DNA of 22,058 nucleotides from Actinomycetales bacterium UBA1383 (GCA_002305415.1 DBQX01000001.1:1-22058), one strand, 5' to 3'. Counted from the first letter of the stretch, positions 1 through 6,567 are shown. The notes: generated from the letters alone by a model not told the origin. Numbers and translations are program-made.

Positions 1-877
1 CCCGCCGGCGGGTCAGGTTGTCAGCCAGCTCCCGCGCCCCCTCCGCTGCGGCAGCCGCCGCTCGCGCCGTCGCGCTGGCGCGGGAGAGCGCCTCCATCGC
101 GGCGCTGTGGCGCGCGCCCGCGGCCGCGGCCAGCGTTCCCGCCAGCGCGACGAGGTGAGCCAGATCGGTGGTTGGCGTGATCTCGGGGAGGTCCTCGCCC
201 GAGCCGACCTTCCACATGTGCGTGGCCGCGGAGCGCAGCGCCCCCAGGTGTGCCTCCAGCCGCTGGCGCGCGGCGGTGGCCGCCTCGCGGAGCCGCTCCT
301 GCGTGAGGTCGTAGATCTCGGTGCCGAAGACGTCCTGCAGGACCTTGGCACGGGCGTCGGGAGGCGTGGTCAGGAAGGTGGCGAACTTGCCCTGCGGGAG
401 CACGACCGTCTGGGTGAACTGCTCACGGGAGAGCTGGACGAGCTCGAGGATCGCCGCACCGGTCTCGGCGGCCGAGGAGGTGACCGGCTCCCCGGCGTCG
501 GGCACCGCGATCTGGTCCTCGCTCGTGAGCCGGAACAGCCGTGCCGTACCGTTCACCCGCGTCGTCCCGCTGCCGCGCTGCTTCGGCCGCTCGTGCTCCG
601 GCGTCCGCACCACCCGGAACATCCCGCGACTGTTCGAGAACACGAGTTCGACGAACGGTTCCGCCCCGGGGGCCGCGTGACCCGAGACCATCCGTTCCTT
701 CAGCTCGTCCCTGGCGCCGTAGAGCGCGAACTCGACGGCGTCGATCAGGGTGGACTTGCCCGCACCGGTCGGCCCGTTGAGGAGGAACAGGCCGGAGACG
801 GAGAGCGCGTCGAAGTCGACCTCGTGCCTCCCCGCGAAGGGCCCGATGGCCTGGAGGACGAGACGGTGGAACCGCAT
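1..877 (-). CDS. sbcC: Exonuclease SbcCD subunit C (SbcC), N-terminal part, cut by the window edge
   Basis: SbcC is the SMC/Rad50-type ATPase of the SbcCD nuclease, which cleaves DNA hairpins and processes double-strand ends. The reading frame is open from the ATG at 877 to the left edge, giving 292 codons; full-length SbcC is about 1000 residues. Seen here: an N-terminal ABC-ATPase lobe with Walker A GPTGAGKST at residues 35-43, a Q-loop at LPQGKFATFL near residue 162, and the Ala/Arg/Glu-rich start of the coiled-coil arm after about residue 190. The start overlaps the sbcD stop by one base (TGATG), which implies translational coupling and equimolar subunits. The Walker B and signature motifs lie outside the window. 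Confidence 0.93.
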   Translation of the reverse strand, partial: MRFHRLVLQAIGPFAGRHEVDFDALSVSGLFLLNGPTGAGKSTLIDAVEFALYGARDELKERMVSGHAAPGAEPFVELVFSNSRGMFRVVRTPEHERPKQRGSGTTRVNGTARLFRLTSEDQIAVPDAGEPVTSSAAETGAAILELVQLSREQFTQTVVLPQGKFATFLTTPPDARAKVLQDVFGTEIYDLTQERLREAATAARQRLEAHLGALRSAATHMWKVGSGEDLPEITPTTDLAHLVALAGTLAAAAGARHSAAMEALSRASATARAAAAAAEGARELADNLTRRR

Positions 878-2037
878 CAGGCAGACCTCCGCGCCGAGCA
901 CGCGGACTCGTACGCCGAACGGAGCGCCACCGACTCGGTGGGTGTGGGTTCCGAGCCCGTCACCGCTGAGACGAACGAGTCGAGGACCTCGAACGGGTCG
1001 CTGGCGGCCGTCACCCGCACCGCGCTGAGGGGCCGCACGTCGGCGTCCGGGGTGTGCAGCGTCACCACGGCGTGCGGGAAGCGCTCGAGCAGGCGCTCAC
1101 GCATGTGCGCGGGCCGGTGCGGATCGGTGACCTCGAACTTGCACCAGTCGGACGCCCAGTGGTCGTACCGGCCCGAGAGGAGGTGGTCGAGCGGGCCGCG
1201 TCCGTGGCGGAGCCGCCGCACCACCGGGGCGGCGACCTCCTCCACACGCGGTGCGCGCCCCGCCGCGAGGTCGACGACGACCGCCGACTTCCGGTGGCCG
1301 CACTCGGAGAACGAGAACGCCACAGGCGAGCCGGCATACCGCGCCAGGGTGCGGCCGCGGACCGTCTGGGGCCCGTGCAGGTGCCCCAGCGCGACGTAGT
1401 CCACCTCGTCGCCGAACACCTCTGCCGGCACCGCGCTGACCCCGCCCACGCGGATGTCGCGCTCCGACTCGCTCTCCGCACCGCCGGCGACGAACGCGTG
1501 CGCCATGACCGCGGCGGGCACGCGGTGGCGTGAAGCACGCCGGCGCTGGGCCAGGTCGGCGCGCACCCGGTCCATCGCCGCGGTGAGGACCGCCTGGTGG
1601 GAGCGTGCCAGCGGCGCGCCGGCGTCGTCCGCCAGCTCCTGCCGCGTCATGTCCGGATCGAGGTAGGGGAGGGGGTAGACGAGTCCGTCCCCGACCGGGA
1701 CGGGACGCCCGACGTCGCCCACCCCCGCGCGCACGACGAGGGCATCCGTCCACAACGCGGACCCGAAGCCCAGGCGGGTGGCCGAGTCGTGGTTCCCCGG
1801 GGTGACGATCACGCGGGTGCGTGCGCAGAGCCGGCCGAGGGCGTCGGAGAGCAGCTTCACCGACTCGACCGGCGGGACCGCCCGGTCGTAGACGTCCCCG
1901 CTGACCAGGACGGCGTCGACCGCCTCCTCACGGACCACGTCGACGAGGTGGTCGAACCACCGTTCGTGGGCGTGCTGCAGGCTCACCCCGTGCAGGGTGC
2001 GTCCCACGTGCCAGTCGGAGGTGTGGAGGATTCGCAT
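877..2037 (-). CDS. sbcD: Exonuclease SbcCD subunit D (SbcD)
   Basis: SbcD is the Mre11-type metallophosphoesterase nuclease subunit, of 386 residues. The manganese-binding motifs occur in the expected order: DWH (D8, H10), GDVYD (D48), GNHD (N82, H83), H180, and GHLHG (H219, H221). A capping and DNA-binding C-terminal region follows. The gene lies upstream of sbcC with a one-base stop/start overlap. ATG 2037 puts the usual MRILHTSDWH start at residue 1. No Shine-Dalgarno sequence precedes it. Instead a TAGCCT box lies exactly 6 nt upstream, which fits a leaderless transcript. The gap to hisN is only 46 bp, so sbcDC may be both part of the doxX-rsgA-hisN run and separately transcribed. Confidence 0.95.
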   Translation of the reverse strand: MRILHTSDWHVGRTLHGVSLQHAHERWFDHLVDVVREEAVDAVLVSGDVYDRAVPPVESVKLLSDALGRLCARTRVIVTPGNHDSATRLGFGSALWTDALVVRAGVGDVGRPVPVGDGLVYPLPYLDPDMTRQELADDAGAPLARSHQAVLTAAMDRVRADLAQRRRASRHRVPAAVMAHAFVAGGAESESERDIRVGGVSAVPAEVFGDEVDYVALGHLHGPQTVRGRTLARYAGSPVAFSFSECGHRKSAVVVDLAAGRAPRVEEVAAPVVRRLRHGRGPLDHLLSGRYDHWASDWCKFEVTDPHRPAHMRERLLERFPHAVVTLHTPDADVRPLSAVRVTAASDPFEVLDSFVSAVTGSEPTPTESVALRSAYESACSARRSA

Positions 2038-2043
2038 GCGATC

Positions 2044-2049
2044 AGGCTA
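2044..2049 (-). promoter_or_regulatory. Probable -10 box (TAGCCT) of a leaderless sbcD transcript
   Basis: The hexamer TAGCCT fits the actinobacterial TANNNT -10 pattern and lies 6 nt before the sbcD ATG, placing the transcription start at or next to the A of ATG. No Shine-Dalgarno sequence is visible between them. I see no convincing -35 element. Confidence 0.5.
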
Positions 2050-2083
2050 TGGGGCGTCACTGACACTCTCCCCGGACGACACG

Positions 2084-2872
2084 TCAGTCGCGCACCGACC
2101 GGAGCTGCTCGAGAACCGCGGGGTGGAGCCGGCGGTTGGTCGCGACGGCGTTGCCGCCCCACGGCCCCGCGGCGCCGTCGAGGGACGTGAACGCGCCACC
2201 GGCCTCCTCGACGATCGGGACCAGCGCCGCCATGTCGTACACCTCGAGCTCAGGCTCGCAGGCGATGTCCACCGCGCCCTCCGCCACGAGCATGTAGGAC
2301 CAGAAGTCCCCGTAGGCGCGTGTGCGCCAGCAGGACTCGGCGAGGGAGAGGAAGGCGCGCAGCTGGCCGCGCTGCGCCCACCCGCCGAGAGAGGAGTAGG
2401 AGAGCGAGGCGTCCGCGATCCGCGCGACGGCCGAGACATGGAGGCGGCGCGCCGCCGAGAGCGAGCGGCCCGTCCAGGCGCCGCTCCCCTCCGAGGCCCA
2501 CCACCGCCGCCCGAGCGCCGGTGCCGAGACGAGCCCCAGGGCCATCCTGTCGTCCTGCGCCAGCCCGATCAGGGTGGCCCACACCGGGACGCCCCGCACG
2601 AAGTTGTGCGTCCCGTCGATCGGGTCGACGATCCACTGCCGCTGCGAGTGGCCCGCGGACCCGTACTCCTCGCCGACGATCGCGTCACGGGGGCGCGTCC
2701 GCTGCAGTTGCGCGCGGATGGCCGTCTCCGCTGCCCGGTCGGCGTCGGAGACCAGCGTGGTGTCCGGCTTCGCCTCCACCACCAGGTCCTGGGCCTGGAA
2801 CCGGGCCATCGTGATGGCGTCGACCTGGTCGGCGATCACGTGGGCGAGGCGGAGGTCGTCGTCGAATCCCAT
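2084..2872 (-). CDS. hisN: Histidinol-phosphatase, inositol-monophosphatase type (HisN)
   Basis: This 262-residue protein belongs to the FIG/inositol monophosphatase superfamily. It would remove phosphate from L-histidinol phosphate in histidine synthesis, using Mg2+. Seen here: the metal-ligand motifs GEEYG (E68), DPIDGT at 83-88 (D83, D86), and a downstream D213 in ELEVYDMAAL. The stretch NFVRGVPVWATL after DPIDGT resembles actinobacterial HisN more than general inositol phosphatases. Inositol-1-phosphatase activity is the main alternative. ATG 2872 has no Shine-Dalgarno sequence. It lies 9 nt after the rsgA stop, and that stop codon forms part of a TAGCGT box 6 nt upstream. The usual partner aroA is not seen here. 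Confidence 0.87.
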   Translation of the reverse strand: MGFDDDLRLAHVIADQVDAITMARFQAQDLVVEAKPDTTLVSDADRAAETAIRAQLQRTRPRDAIVGEEYGSAGHSQRQWIVDPIDGTHNFVRGVPVWATLIGLAQDDRMALGLVSAPALGRRWWASEGSGAWTGRSLSAARRLHVSAVARIADASLSYSSLGGWAQRGQLRAFLSLAESCWRTRAYGDFWSYMLVAEGAVDIACEPELEVYDMAALVPIVEEAGGAFTSLDGAAGPWGGNAVATNRRLHPAVLEQLRSVRD

Positions 2873-2878
2873 GACCGC

Positions 2879-2884
2879 ACGCTA
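2879..2884 (-). promoter_or_regulatory. Probable -10 box (TAGCGT) for leaderless hisN, overlapping the rsgA stop
   Basis: TAGCGT matches TANNNT and stands 6 nt before the hisN ATG. Its first three bases are the TAG stop codon of rsgA. The placement suggests an internal promoter giving a leaderless hisN transcript. No clear -35 element is visible. Confidence 0.45.
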
Positions 2885-3895
2885 CCGTGCCGCCAGCAGC
2901 CTCCGGTACGAGGCGAGCCGGGCGAGGCGGTGCTCCGCCTCCTCCGGCCCGGCGGCGGCACGCACCCAGTCGTCGAGCGCGCAGTCGGGGGCGTCCGGGC
3001 CGTGCGTGCACCCCCGCGGACAGTCCCCCGCCACGCCGAGGAGGTCCGGGAAGCCACGCATGAGGTCGTCGGGGCCAACATGCGCGAGGCCGAAGGAGCG
3101 GATCCCCGGCGTGTCGATGACGAGGCCACCGCCGGGGAGCGCCAGCGCCACGGCCGACGACGACGTGTGGCGGCCACGTCCCGTGACCGCGTTGACGTCC
3201 CCGGTCGAGCGTTCGGCACCGGGGACCAGCGCGTTCACGAGGGTCGACTTGCCCACCCCGGAGTGGCCCACCAGGACCGAGACCTCGTCGTGGAGGGCCG
3301 AGAGCAGGTCGTCGAGACCGATGATGCCGCCGTCCGGGCCGCGCCGCGTGACGACGACGCCGAGGTCGAGGGCCGCGTACAGCGGCAGGATGGTCCCGGG
3401 ATCGGCGAGGTCCGCCTTGGTGAGGCAGAGCAGCGGCCGCATCCCGGCGTCGTACGCGGCGACGAGGAAGCGGTCGATGAGCCCGGCGCGGGGCGGGGGG
3501 TCGGCCAGCGACGCGACGACGACGAGCTGGGTGGCGTTCGCAACGACGGCGCGCTCCACGCCCGCCGCGTCGCCGTCCTCGGTGCTCCGCCGCAGCGTGG
3601 TCCGCCGGGGCTCGACCGCGACGATCCGGGCGAGCGTGCCGGTGGCTCCCGAGAGATCGCCCACCACGGCCACCCGGTCGCCCACGACCACGGATCCGCG
3701 TCCCAGTTCGCGCGCCTTCATCGCGACCAGCGGCGCGCCGTCGTCGGTCAGCAGCCGGTAGCGCCCACGGTCGACCGCGCTCACCATGGCCCGGGGAGCG
3801 CCGGAGCGGTCGGGCCGCCTCTTGGTTCGCGGCCGGGACCCCTTTCCGGGGCGGACGCGAACGCGTGCGTCATCCGTCCCGATGTCCCGGCTCAT
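2882..3895 (-). CDS. rsgA: Ribosome small-subunit-dependent GTPase A (RsgA)
   Basis: RsgA is a circularly permuted GTPase that checks late 30S maturation. The protein is 337 residues from ATG 3895. Seen here: a basic N-terminal tail and OB-fold region (1-110), then the permuted GTPase order G4 (LTKAD, 158-162), P-loop GHSGVGKST (210-218), G2 Thr in GRHTS (near 244) and G3 DTPG (261-264). A C-terminal zinc knuckle follows with C292, C296, H298 and C305. A longer in-frame start at 4096 exists, but it would overlap doxX by about 200 bp and adds a low-complexity Arg/Gly/Pro tail, so I rejected it. ATG 3895 lies 2 nt after the doxX stop, consistent with coupling. Confidence 0.95.
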   Translation of the reverse strand: MSRDIGTDDARVRVRPGKGSRPRTKRRPDRSGAPRAMVSAVDRGRYRLLTDDGAPLVAMKARELGRGSVVVGDRVAVVGDLSGATGTLARIVAVEPRRTTLRRSTEDGDAAGVERAVVANATQLVVVASLADPPPRAGLIDRFLVAAYDAGMRPLLCLTKADLADPGTILPLYAALDLGVVVTRRGPDGGIIGLDDLLSALHDEVSVLVGHSGVGKSTLVNALVPGAERSTGDVNAVTGRGRHTSSSAVALALPGGGLVIDTPGIRSFGLAHVGPDDLMRGFPDLLGVAGDCPRGCTHGPDAPDCALDDWVRAAAGPEEAEHRLARLASYRRLLAAR

Positions 3896-3897
3896 GC

Positions 3898-4392
3898 TCA
3901 CGCGAGCCTGGCCCTCGTCTCCGCGCGTGCCTGGCGCAGGTCCGCCCGGTGCTCGAGGAAGTTCTCGTAGCGCCACCCGAGGGAGGGCTTCCCGTCCCGG
4001 TCCACGGCCGCCAGGAGGAGTCCGCCGCCCAGCCCCAGGCCGCGGAGCAGGCCGCGCGCCCGCTCCTTCCGCTCCTCCGGGTCGGCCTCCTGCCACACCG
4101 GGTTGTTCACCAGCGTGACGGGGATGTTGAGGACGGCGAGCGTGAGCGCGGCGAGCCGGGGGCGGCGGCCCGTGGCGAGGCAGAGACCCGCCACCGCGCT
4201 GATGGCGCCCGAGACCCGCGTCAGCATGACGGCGTCCGAGCTCAGGACGGGGGGCACGCCCGCGCGTTCCAGCAGGGGCTGGACCCTGGAGAACCTCTCG
4301 ACGTGGGTGGCAGGCTTGCGGACGGCGTCGATGCCGTCAGCCACGAAGTAGGCGGCCAGCATGGGCCGGGCGATCAGTCGGGTGACGCTCAT
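3898..4392 (-). CDS. DoxX-family membrane protein
   Basis: This is a 164-residue integral membrane protein with about four hydrophobic segments, roughly residues 5-25, 50-72, 80-100 and 117-135, and a charged cytoplasmic C-terminal tail. The opening TRLIARPMLAAYFVADGID is typical of DoxX-family proteins. In Mycobacterium tuberculosis a DoxX protein joins a superoxide dismutase and a thiosulfate sulfurtransferase in a membrane thiol/oxidative-stress complex; whether that holds here is unknown. It is the first gene of a minus-strand run (doxX-rsgA-hisN-sbcDC) and diverges from sigH. The start has no Shine-Dalgarno sequence. A weak TAGCAA, which fails the final T, lies 6 nt upstream. Confidence 0.8.
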   Translation of the reverse strand: MSVTRLIARPMLAAYFVADGIDAVRKPATHVERFSRVQPLLERAGVPPVLSSDAVMLTRVSGAISAVAGLCLATGRRPRLAALTLAVLNIPVTLVNNPVWQEADPEERKERARGLLRGLGLGGGLLLAAVDRDGKPSLGWRYENFLEHRADLRQARAETRARLA

Positions 4393-4445
4393 GGGTCATT
4401 GCTACCGCAGGATCGGCACGCCCGCCACCGTCCTCGCGCCGCCGC

Positions 4446-4472
4446 GGAATGTGTGCGGCCGCAGCTGCGTTG
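4446..4472 (+). promoter_or_regulatory. SigH/SigR-type promoter (GGAAT-N18-GTTG) upstream of sigH
   Basis: GGAAT at 4446-4450 and GTTG at 4469-4472 are separated by exactly 18 nt from GGAAT to GTT. This matches the known SigR/SigH (ECF) consensus GGGAAT-N18-GTT, with one mismatch at the first G. It is the only such match I found in the window. Its position in front of sigH indicates positive autoregulation. The transcription start would fall around 4479-4482, at or beside an in-frame GTG at 4481. It diverges from doxX. Confidence 0.75.
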
Positions 4473-4541
4473 CAGGAGGTGTGACAACCGCGACCATCCT
4501 CCGGGGGGCATCCCCGGGCCTGCCGTGGGTGCCCGACCGGC

Positions 4542-4547
4542 TAGGCT
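4542..4547 (+). promoter_or_regulatory. Probable housekeeping -10 box (TAGGCT) for leaderless short-form sigH
   Basis: TAGGCT fits TANNNT and ends 8 nt before ATG 4556, which has no usable Shine-Dalgarno sequence. The same hexamer precedes the oxidoreductase at 5590. It would give basal SigH without the N-terminal extension. No clear -35 element is visible. Confidence 0.5.
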
Positions 4548-4555
4548 CTGTCCTG

Positions 4556-5146
4556 ATGGCCGACTCCCAGCACGCGGATCACGCGCTCGACGTGCAGGAC
4601 CTGTTCGAGGCACAGGCCCTGCCCTACCTGGACCAGCTCTACGGCGCCGCGCTGCGCATGACGCGCAATCCCGCCGACGCCGAGGACCTGGTCCAGGAGA
4701 CGTACGCGAAGGCGTTCGCCGCCTTCCACCAGTTCCGGCAGGGCACGAACCTCAAGGCGTGGCTCTACCGCATCCTCACCAACACCTTCATCAACAACTA
4801 CCGCAAGGCGCAGCGCGAGCCGCTGCGCTCCGACGGCGACACGATCGAGGACTGGCAGCTCCACAGCGCGGAGTCGCACATGTCGAACGGCCTGCGCTCC
4901 GCCGAGATGGAGGCGCTCGACAACCTCCCCGACTCCACTGTCAAGGACGCCCTGGCGGCCCTCCCGGACGACTTCCGCATGGTGGTGTACCTCGCCGACG
5001 TGGAGGGGTTCGCCTACCGGGAGATCGCCGAGATCATGGGCACGCCCGTGGGAACCGTGATGTCGCGGTTGCACCGGGGGCGCCGCCAGCTTCGCGAGTC
5101 GCTCGCGGACCACGCGCGGGAGCGTGGCATCAAGGGGGCGTCATGA
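4556..5146 (+). CDS. sigH: ECF RNA polymerase sigma factor SigH/SigR (thiol-oxidative stress)
   Basis: This is a group IV sigma factor of 196 residues from ATG 4556. Region 2 spans about 20-90, with TRNPADAEDLVQETYAKAF and the NLKAWLYRILTNTFINNYRK segment typical of SigR/SigH. Region 4 spans about 130-185, with the helix-turn-helix in YREIAEIMGTPVGTVMSRLHRGR. It should direct transcription of thioredoxin, protease and chaperone genes when its anti-sigma factor is oxidised. The frame is open upstream: a GTG at 4481 adds 25 residues and sits at the predicted start of the SigH-dependent transcript, so a 221-residue isoform (4481-5146) is plausible. The stop overlaps the next start (ATGA), coupling it to the anti-sigma gene. 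Confidence 0.95.
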   Translation: MADSQHADHALDVQDLFEAQALPYLDQLYGAALRMTRNPADAEDLVQETYAKAFAAFHQFRQGTNLKAWLYRILTNTFINNYRKAQREPLRSDGDTIEDWQLHSAESHMSNGLRSAEMEALDNLPDSTVKDALAALPDDFRMVVYLADVEGFAYREIAEIMGTPVGTVMSRLHRGRRQLRESLADHARERGIKGAS

Positions 5147-5412
5147 ACGACGAGTGCGGCTGCGACGACCTGGTCTCGCACCTCCACCAGCTGCTCGACG
5201 CCGAGCTGGAGGAGTCCGAGTGCCGGAGGCTGCAGCGTCACGTCGATTCCTGCCCTGCCTGCCACGAGGCGGCCGACGCCGAGGCGCACCTGCGCTCCCT
5301 GATCCGCCGATCCTGTGCCGAGCGGGCACCGGATCGCCTGCGGATCCGCGTGCTGGCGCAGATCACGGTGCTGCGGACCCAGGGACCGGCCGCGGGTGAG
5401 GCGAGGGGCTGA
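5143..5412 (+). CDS. rsrA: Zinc-containing redox-sensing anti-sigma factor (RsrA/RshA family)
   Basis: This is an 89-residue ZAS-family anti-sigma factor that should hold SigH inactive when reduced and release it on disulfide formation with loss of zinc. The signature HX3CX2C is H33, C37, C40. With a constant offset of 4 from Streptomyces RsrA numbering, C7, C27, H33, C37, C40 and C58 match RsrA C11, C31, H37, C41, C44 and C62. The zinc ligands and trigger cysteines are therefore all present. RsrA C61 is Ser57 here, RsrA C3 has no match, and C5 is extra. The ATG overlaps the sigH stop by 4 nt. The gene has no independent start signal. Confidence 0.93.
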   Translation: MNDECGCDDLVSHLHQLLDAELEESECRRLQRHVDSCPACHEAADAEAHLRSLIRRSCAERAPDRLRIRVLAQITVLRTQGPAAGEARG

Positions 5413-5420
5413 GCCTGAAG

Positions 5421-5426
5421 TAGGAT
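5421..5426 (+). promoter_or_regulatory. Possible -10 box (TAGGAT) for the bL37 gene
   Basis: TAGGAT matches TANNNT and lies between the rsrA stop and the bL37 gene. It would start a transcript near 5433 with a leader of about 35 nt that contains the AAGGAG ribosome-binding site at 5458-5463. This would let a ribosomal protein be made independently of stress-induced sigH-rsrA transcription. There is no clear -35 element. Confidence 0.4.
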
Positions 5427-5467
5427 GGGCCGACCGAACGAACCGCTCCGCTGCGGGAAGGAGCACG

Positions 5468-5542
5468 ATGAGCAAGCGTGGACGCAAGCGTCAGTCGCGC
5501 AAGGGTAGCGCCGCCAACCACGGCAAGCGACCCAACGCGTAG
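5468..5542 (+). CDS. 50S ribosomal protein bL37 (24 residues)
   Basis: This very small, highly basic protein starts MSKRGRKRQSRKG and ends ANHGKRPNA. The KRGRK start and the NHGKRPN(A) end match the actinobacterial 24-residue large-subunit protein bL37 seen in mycobacterial ribosomes. ATG 5468 is preceded by a good Shine-Dalgarno sequence (AAGGAG, 4 nt spacing). The longer frame that contains it overlaps rsrA in another phase and is not real. The gene lies directly after sigH-rsrA and is followed by a strong hairpin. It is easily missed because of its length. The identification rests on my recall of the family sequence. Confidence 0.85.
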   Translation: MSKRGRKRQSRKGSAANHGKRPNA

Positions 5543-5545
5543 TCC

Positions 5546-5580
5546 CGGCGGGCCGCCCCTGGGGTGGCCCGCCGTTCTAG
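5546..5580 (+). terminator. Hairpin terminator after bL37
   Basis: A perfect 9-bp stem (CGGCGGGCC at 5546-5554 with GGCCCGCCG at 5566-5574) has an 11-nt loop that can itself pair (CCCC/GGGG). It starts 3 nt after the bL37 stop and is followed only by TTCT, so the U-tract is short, as is common in actinobacteria. It would close the sigH-rsrA-bL37 unit. Confidence 0.7.
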
Positions 5581-5583
5581 GCT
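5578..5583 (+). promoter_or_regulatory. Probable -10 box (TAGGCT) of a leaderless oxidoreductase transcript
   Basis: TAGGCT lies 6 nt before ATG 5590 with no Shine-Dalgarno sequence. It overlaps the tail of the upstream terminator hairpin region, so a new transcript appears to start right where the previous unit ends. Confidence 0.5.
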
Positions 5584-5589
5584 CAGGCC

Positions 5590-6567
5590 ATGCGGTGCGC
5601 GTGGGTCGAGCGGTTCGACGACCAGGATCCCCTCGCCGGGTTGCGGCTCGGGGATCGTGACGTCACGCCCCCCGCGGGCTGGGTGCCCGTCGAGGTCGTC
5701 GCCGCTGCCGCGAACCACCACGACATCTGGTCGCTGCGGGGGGTCGGGCTGTCGGCGGACAGGCTCCCGATGATCCTGGGGACGGACGCCGCCGGCATCG
5801 CGGACGGCCGCGAGGTCATCGTGCACGCGGTCGTCGCGGACCCGGCGTTCCCCGACGAGACCCTGGATCCGAGGCGCAGCATCCTCTCCGAGCGTTTCCA
5901 CGGCACCTTCGCGGAACGGGTCTGGGTACCGGAACGGAACCTCGTGGACAAGCACCCGGACCTGTCCTGGGAGGAGGCCGCCTGCCTCCCGACGGCGTAC
6001 CTCACCGCGTGGCGCATGCTCACGTCCGACTCCAAGCTGTCCACCGGGGACACGATCCTCGTCCAGGGCGCGACCGGGGGGGTGGCGACGGCCGCCGTCG
6101 TCCTCGGCCACGCGCTCGGGTACGAGGTGTGGGTGACGTCCCGCACCGGGGAGGGGCGCGCGTTCGCGCTCCGGATCGGCGCCGCCGCGGCGTTCGAGCC
6201 CGGCGCACGCCTCCCGCGCCAGGTGGACGCCGTCGTCGAGTCCGTCGGCGAGGCGACGTGGGCGCACTCGCTCGCCGTGCTCCGGCCCGGCGGGACGGTG
6301 CTCGTGTGCGGAGCGACCACCGGCGCGATGCCGCCCGCCCAGCTGAACCGGATCTTCTTCCGCTCCCTGCGGGTGATCGGGTCGACCATGGGCACGCGGG
6401 ACGAGCTAATGGCGCTGCAGGACTTCGTGGTCGCCCATGTCCGGCCCGTCATCTCGCGGGTGCGTCCCTTCGCGGACCTGCCGGCGGCCCTGGCCGACCT
6501 GTGGGCCGGCCGCACGCGCGGCAAGGAGGTCGTCCTCCTCCCGGGCGGGCCGCCTAGACTGGGGTAA
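5590..6567 (+). CDS. MDR-superfamily zinc-free dehydrogenase / quinone oxidoreductase-like protein
   Basis: This 325-residue medium-chain dehydrogenase/reductase probably uses NADPH. Seen here: a GroES-like N-terminal domain with the NHHDIWSLRG and ILGTDAAG motifs, and a Rossmann domain with the nucleotide loop VQGATGGVATAAV near residues 155-167. The C-terminal part includes LRPGGTVLVCGATTG and an LNRIFFRSLRVIGSTMG segment typical of quinone oxidoreductase/alcohol dehydrogenase-like members. The catalytic zinc ligands of true alcohol dehydrogenases and the four-cysteine structural zinc lobe are absent. The substrate is unknown. The stop shares one base with the next start (TAATG), so the two genes may be coupled, although the next gene also has its own -10-like box. 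Confidence 0.87.
   Translation: MRCAWVERFDDQDPLAGLRLGDRDVTPPAGWVPVEVVAAAANHHDIWSLRGVGLSADRLPMILGTDAAGIADGREVIVHAVVADPAFPDETLDPRRSILSERFHGTFAERVWVPERNLVDKHPDLSWEEAACLPTAYLTAWRMLTSDSKLSTGDTILVQGATGGVATAAVVLGHALGYEVWVTSRTGEGRAFALRIGAAAAFEPGARLPRQVDAVVESVGEATWAHSLAVLRPGGTVLVCGATTGAMPPAQLNRIFFRSLRVIGSTMGTRDELMALQDFVVAHVRPVISRVRPFADLPAALADLWAGRTRGKEVVLLPGGPPRLG
6555..6560 (+). promoter_or_regulatory. Possible -10 box (TAGACT) for leaderless DUF4097 gene
   Basis: TAGACT (TANNNT) lies 6 nt before ATG 6567 and inside the end of the preceding oxidoreductase gene. There is no Shine-Dalgarno sequence. Coupling through the TAATG overlap is the alternative way to start translation. Confidence 0.4.

Noticed and set aside
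1997..3970. 657-codon open frame on the plus strand, and other long antisense frames (for example 10388-12208, 14215-16932 and 3865-5412)
   Set aside because: They lie opposite or out of frame with well-supported genes (hisN, rsgA, kgd, CNNM, sigH), are rich in Arg, Gly, Pro and His, and have no recognisable domains. Long shadow frames are expected at this GC content.
4474..4483. AGGAGG as a ribosome-binding site for GTG 4481
   Set aside because: It ends 1 nt before the GTG, too close for normal Shine-Dalgarno use, and would lie upstream of or at the predicted transcription start. A leaderless GTG is the better explanation.
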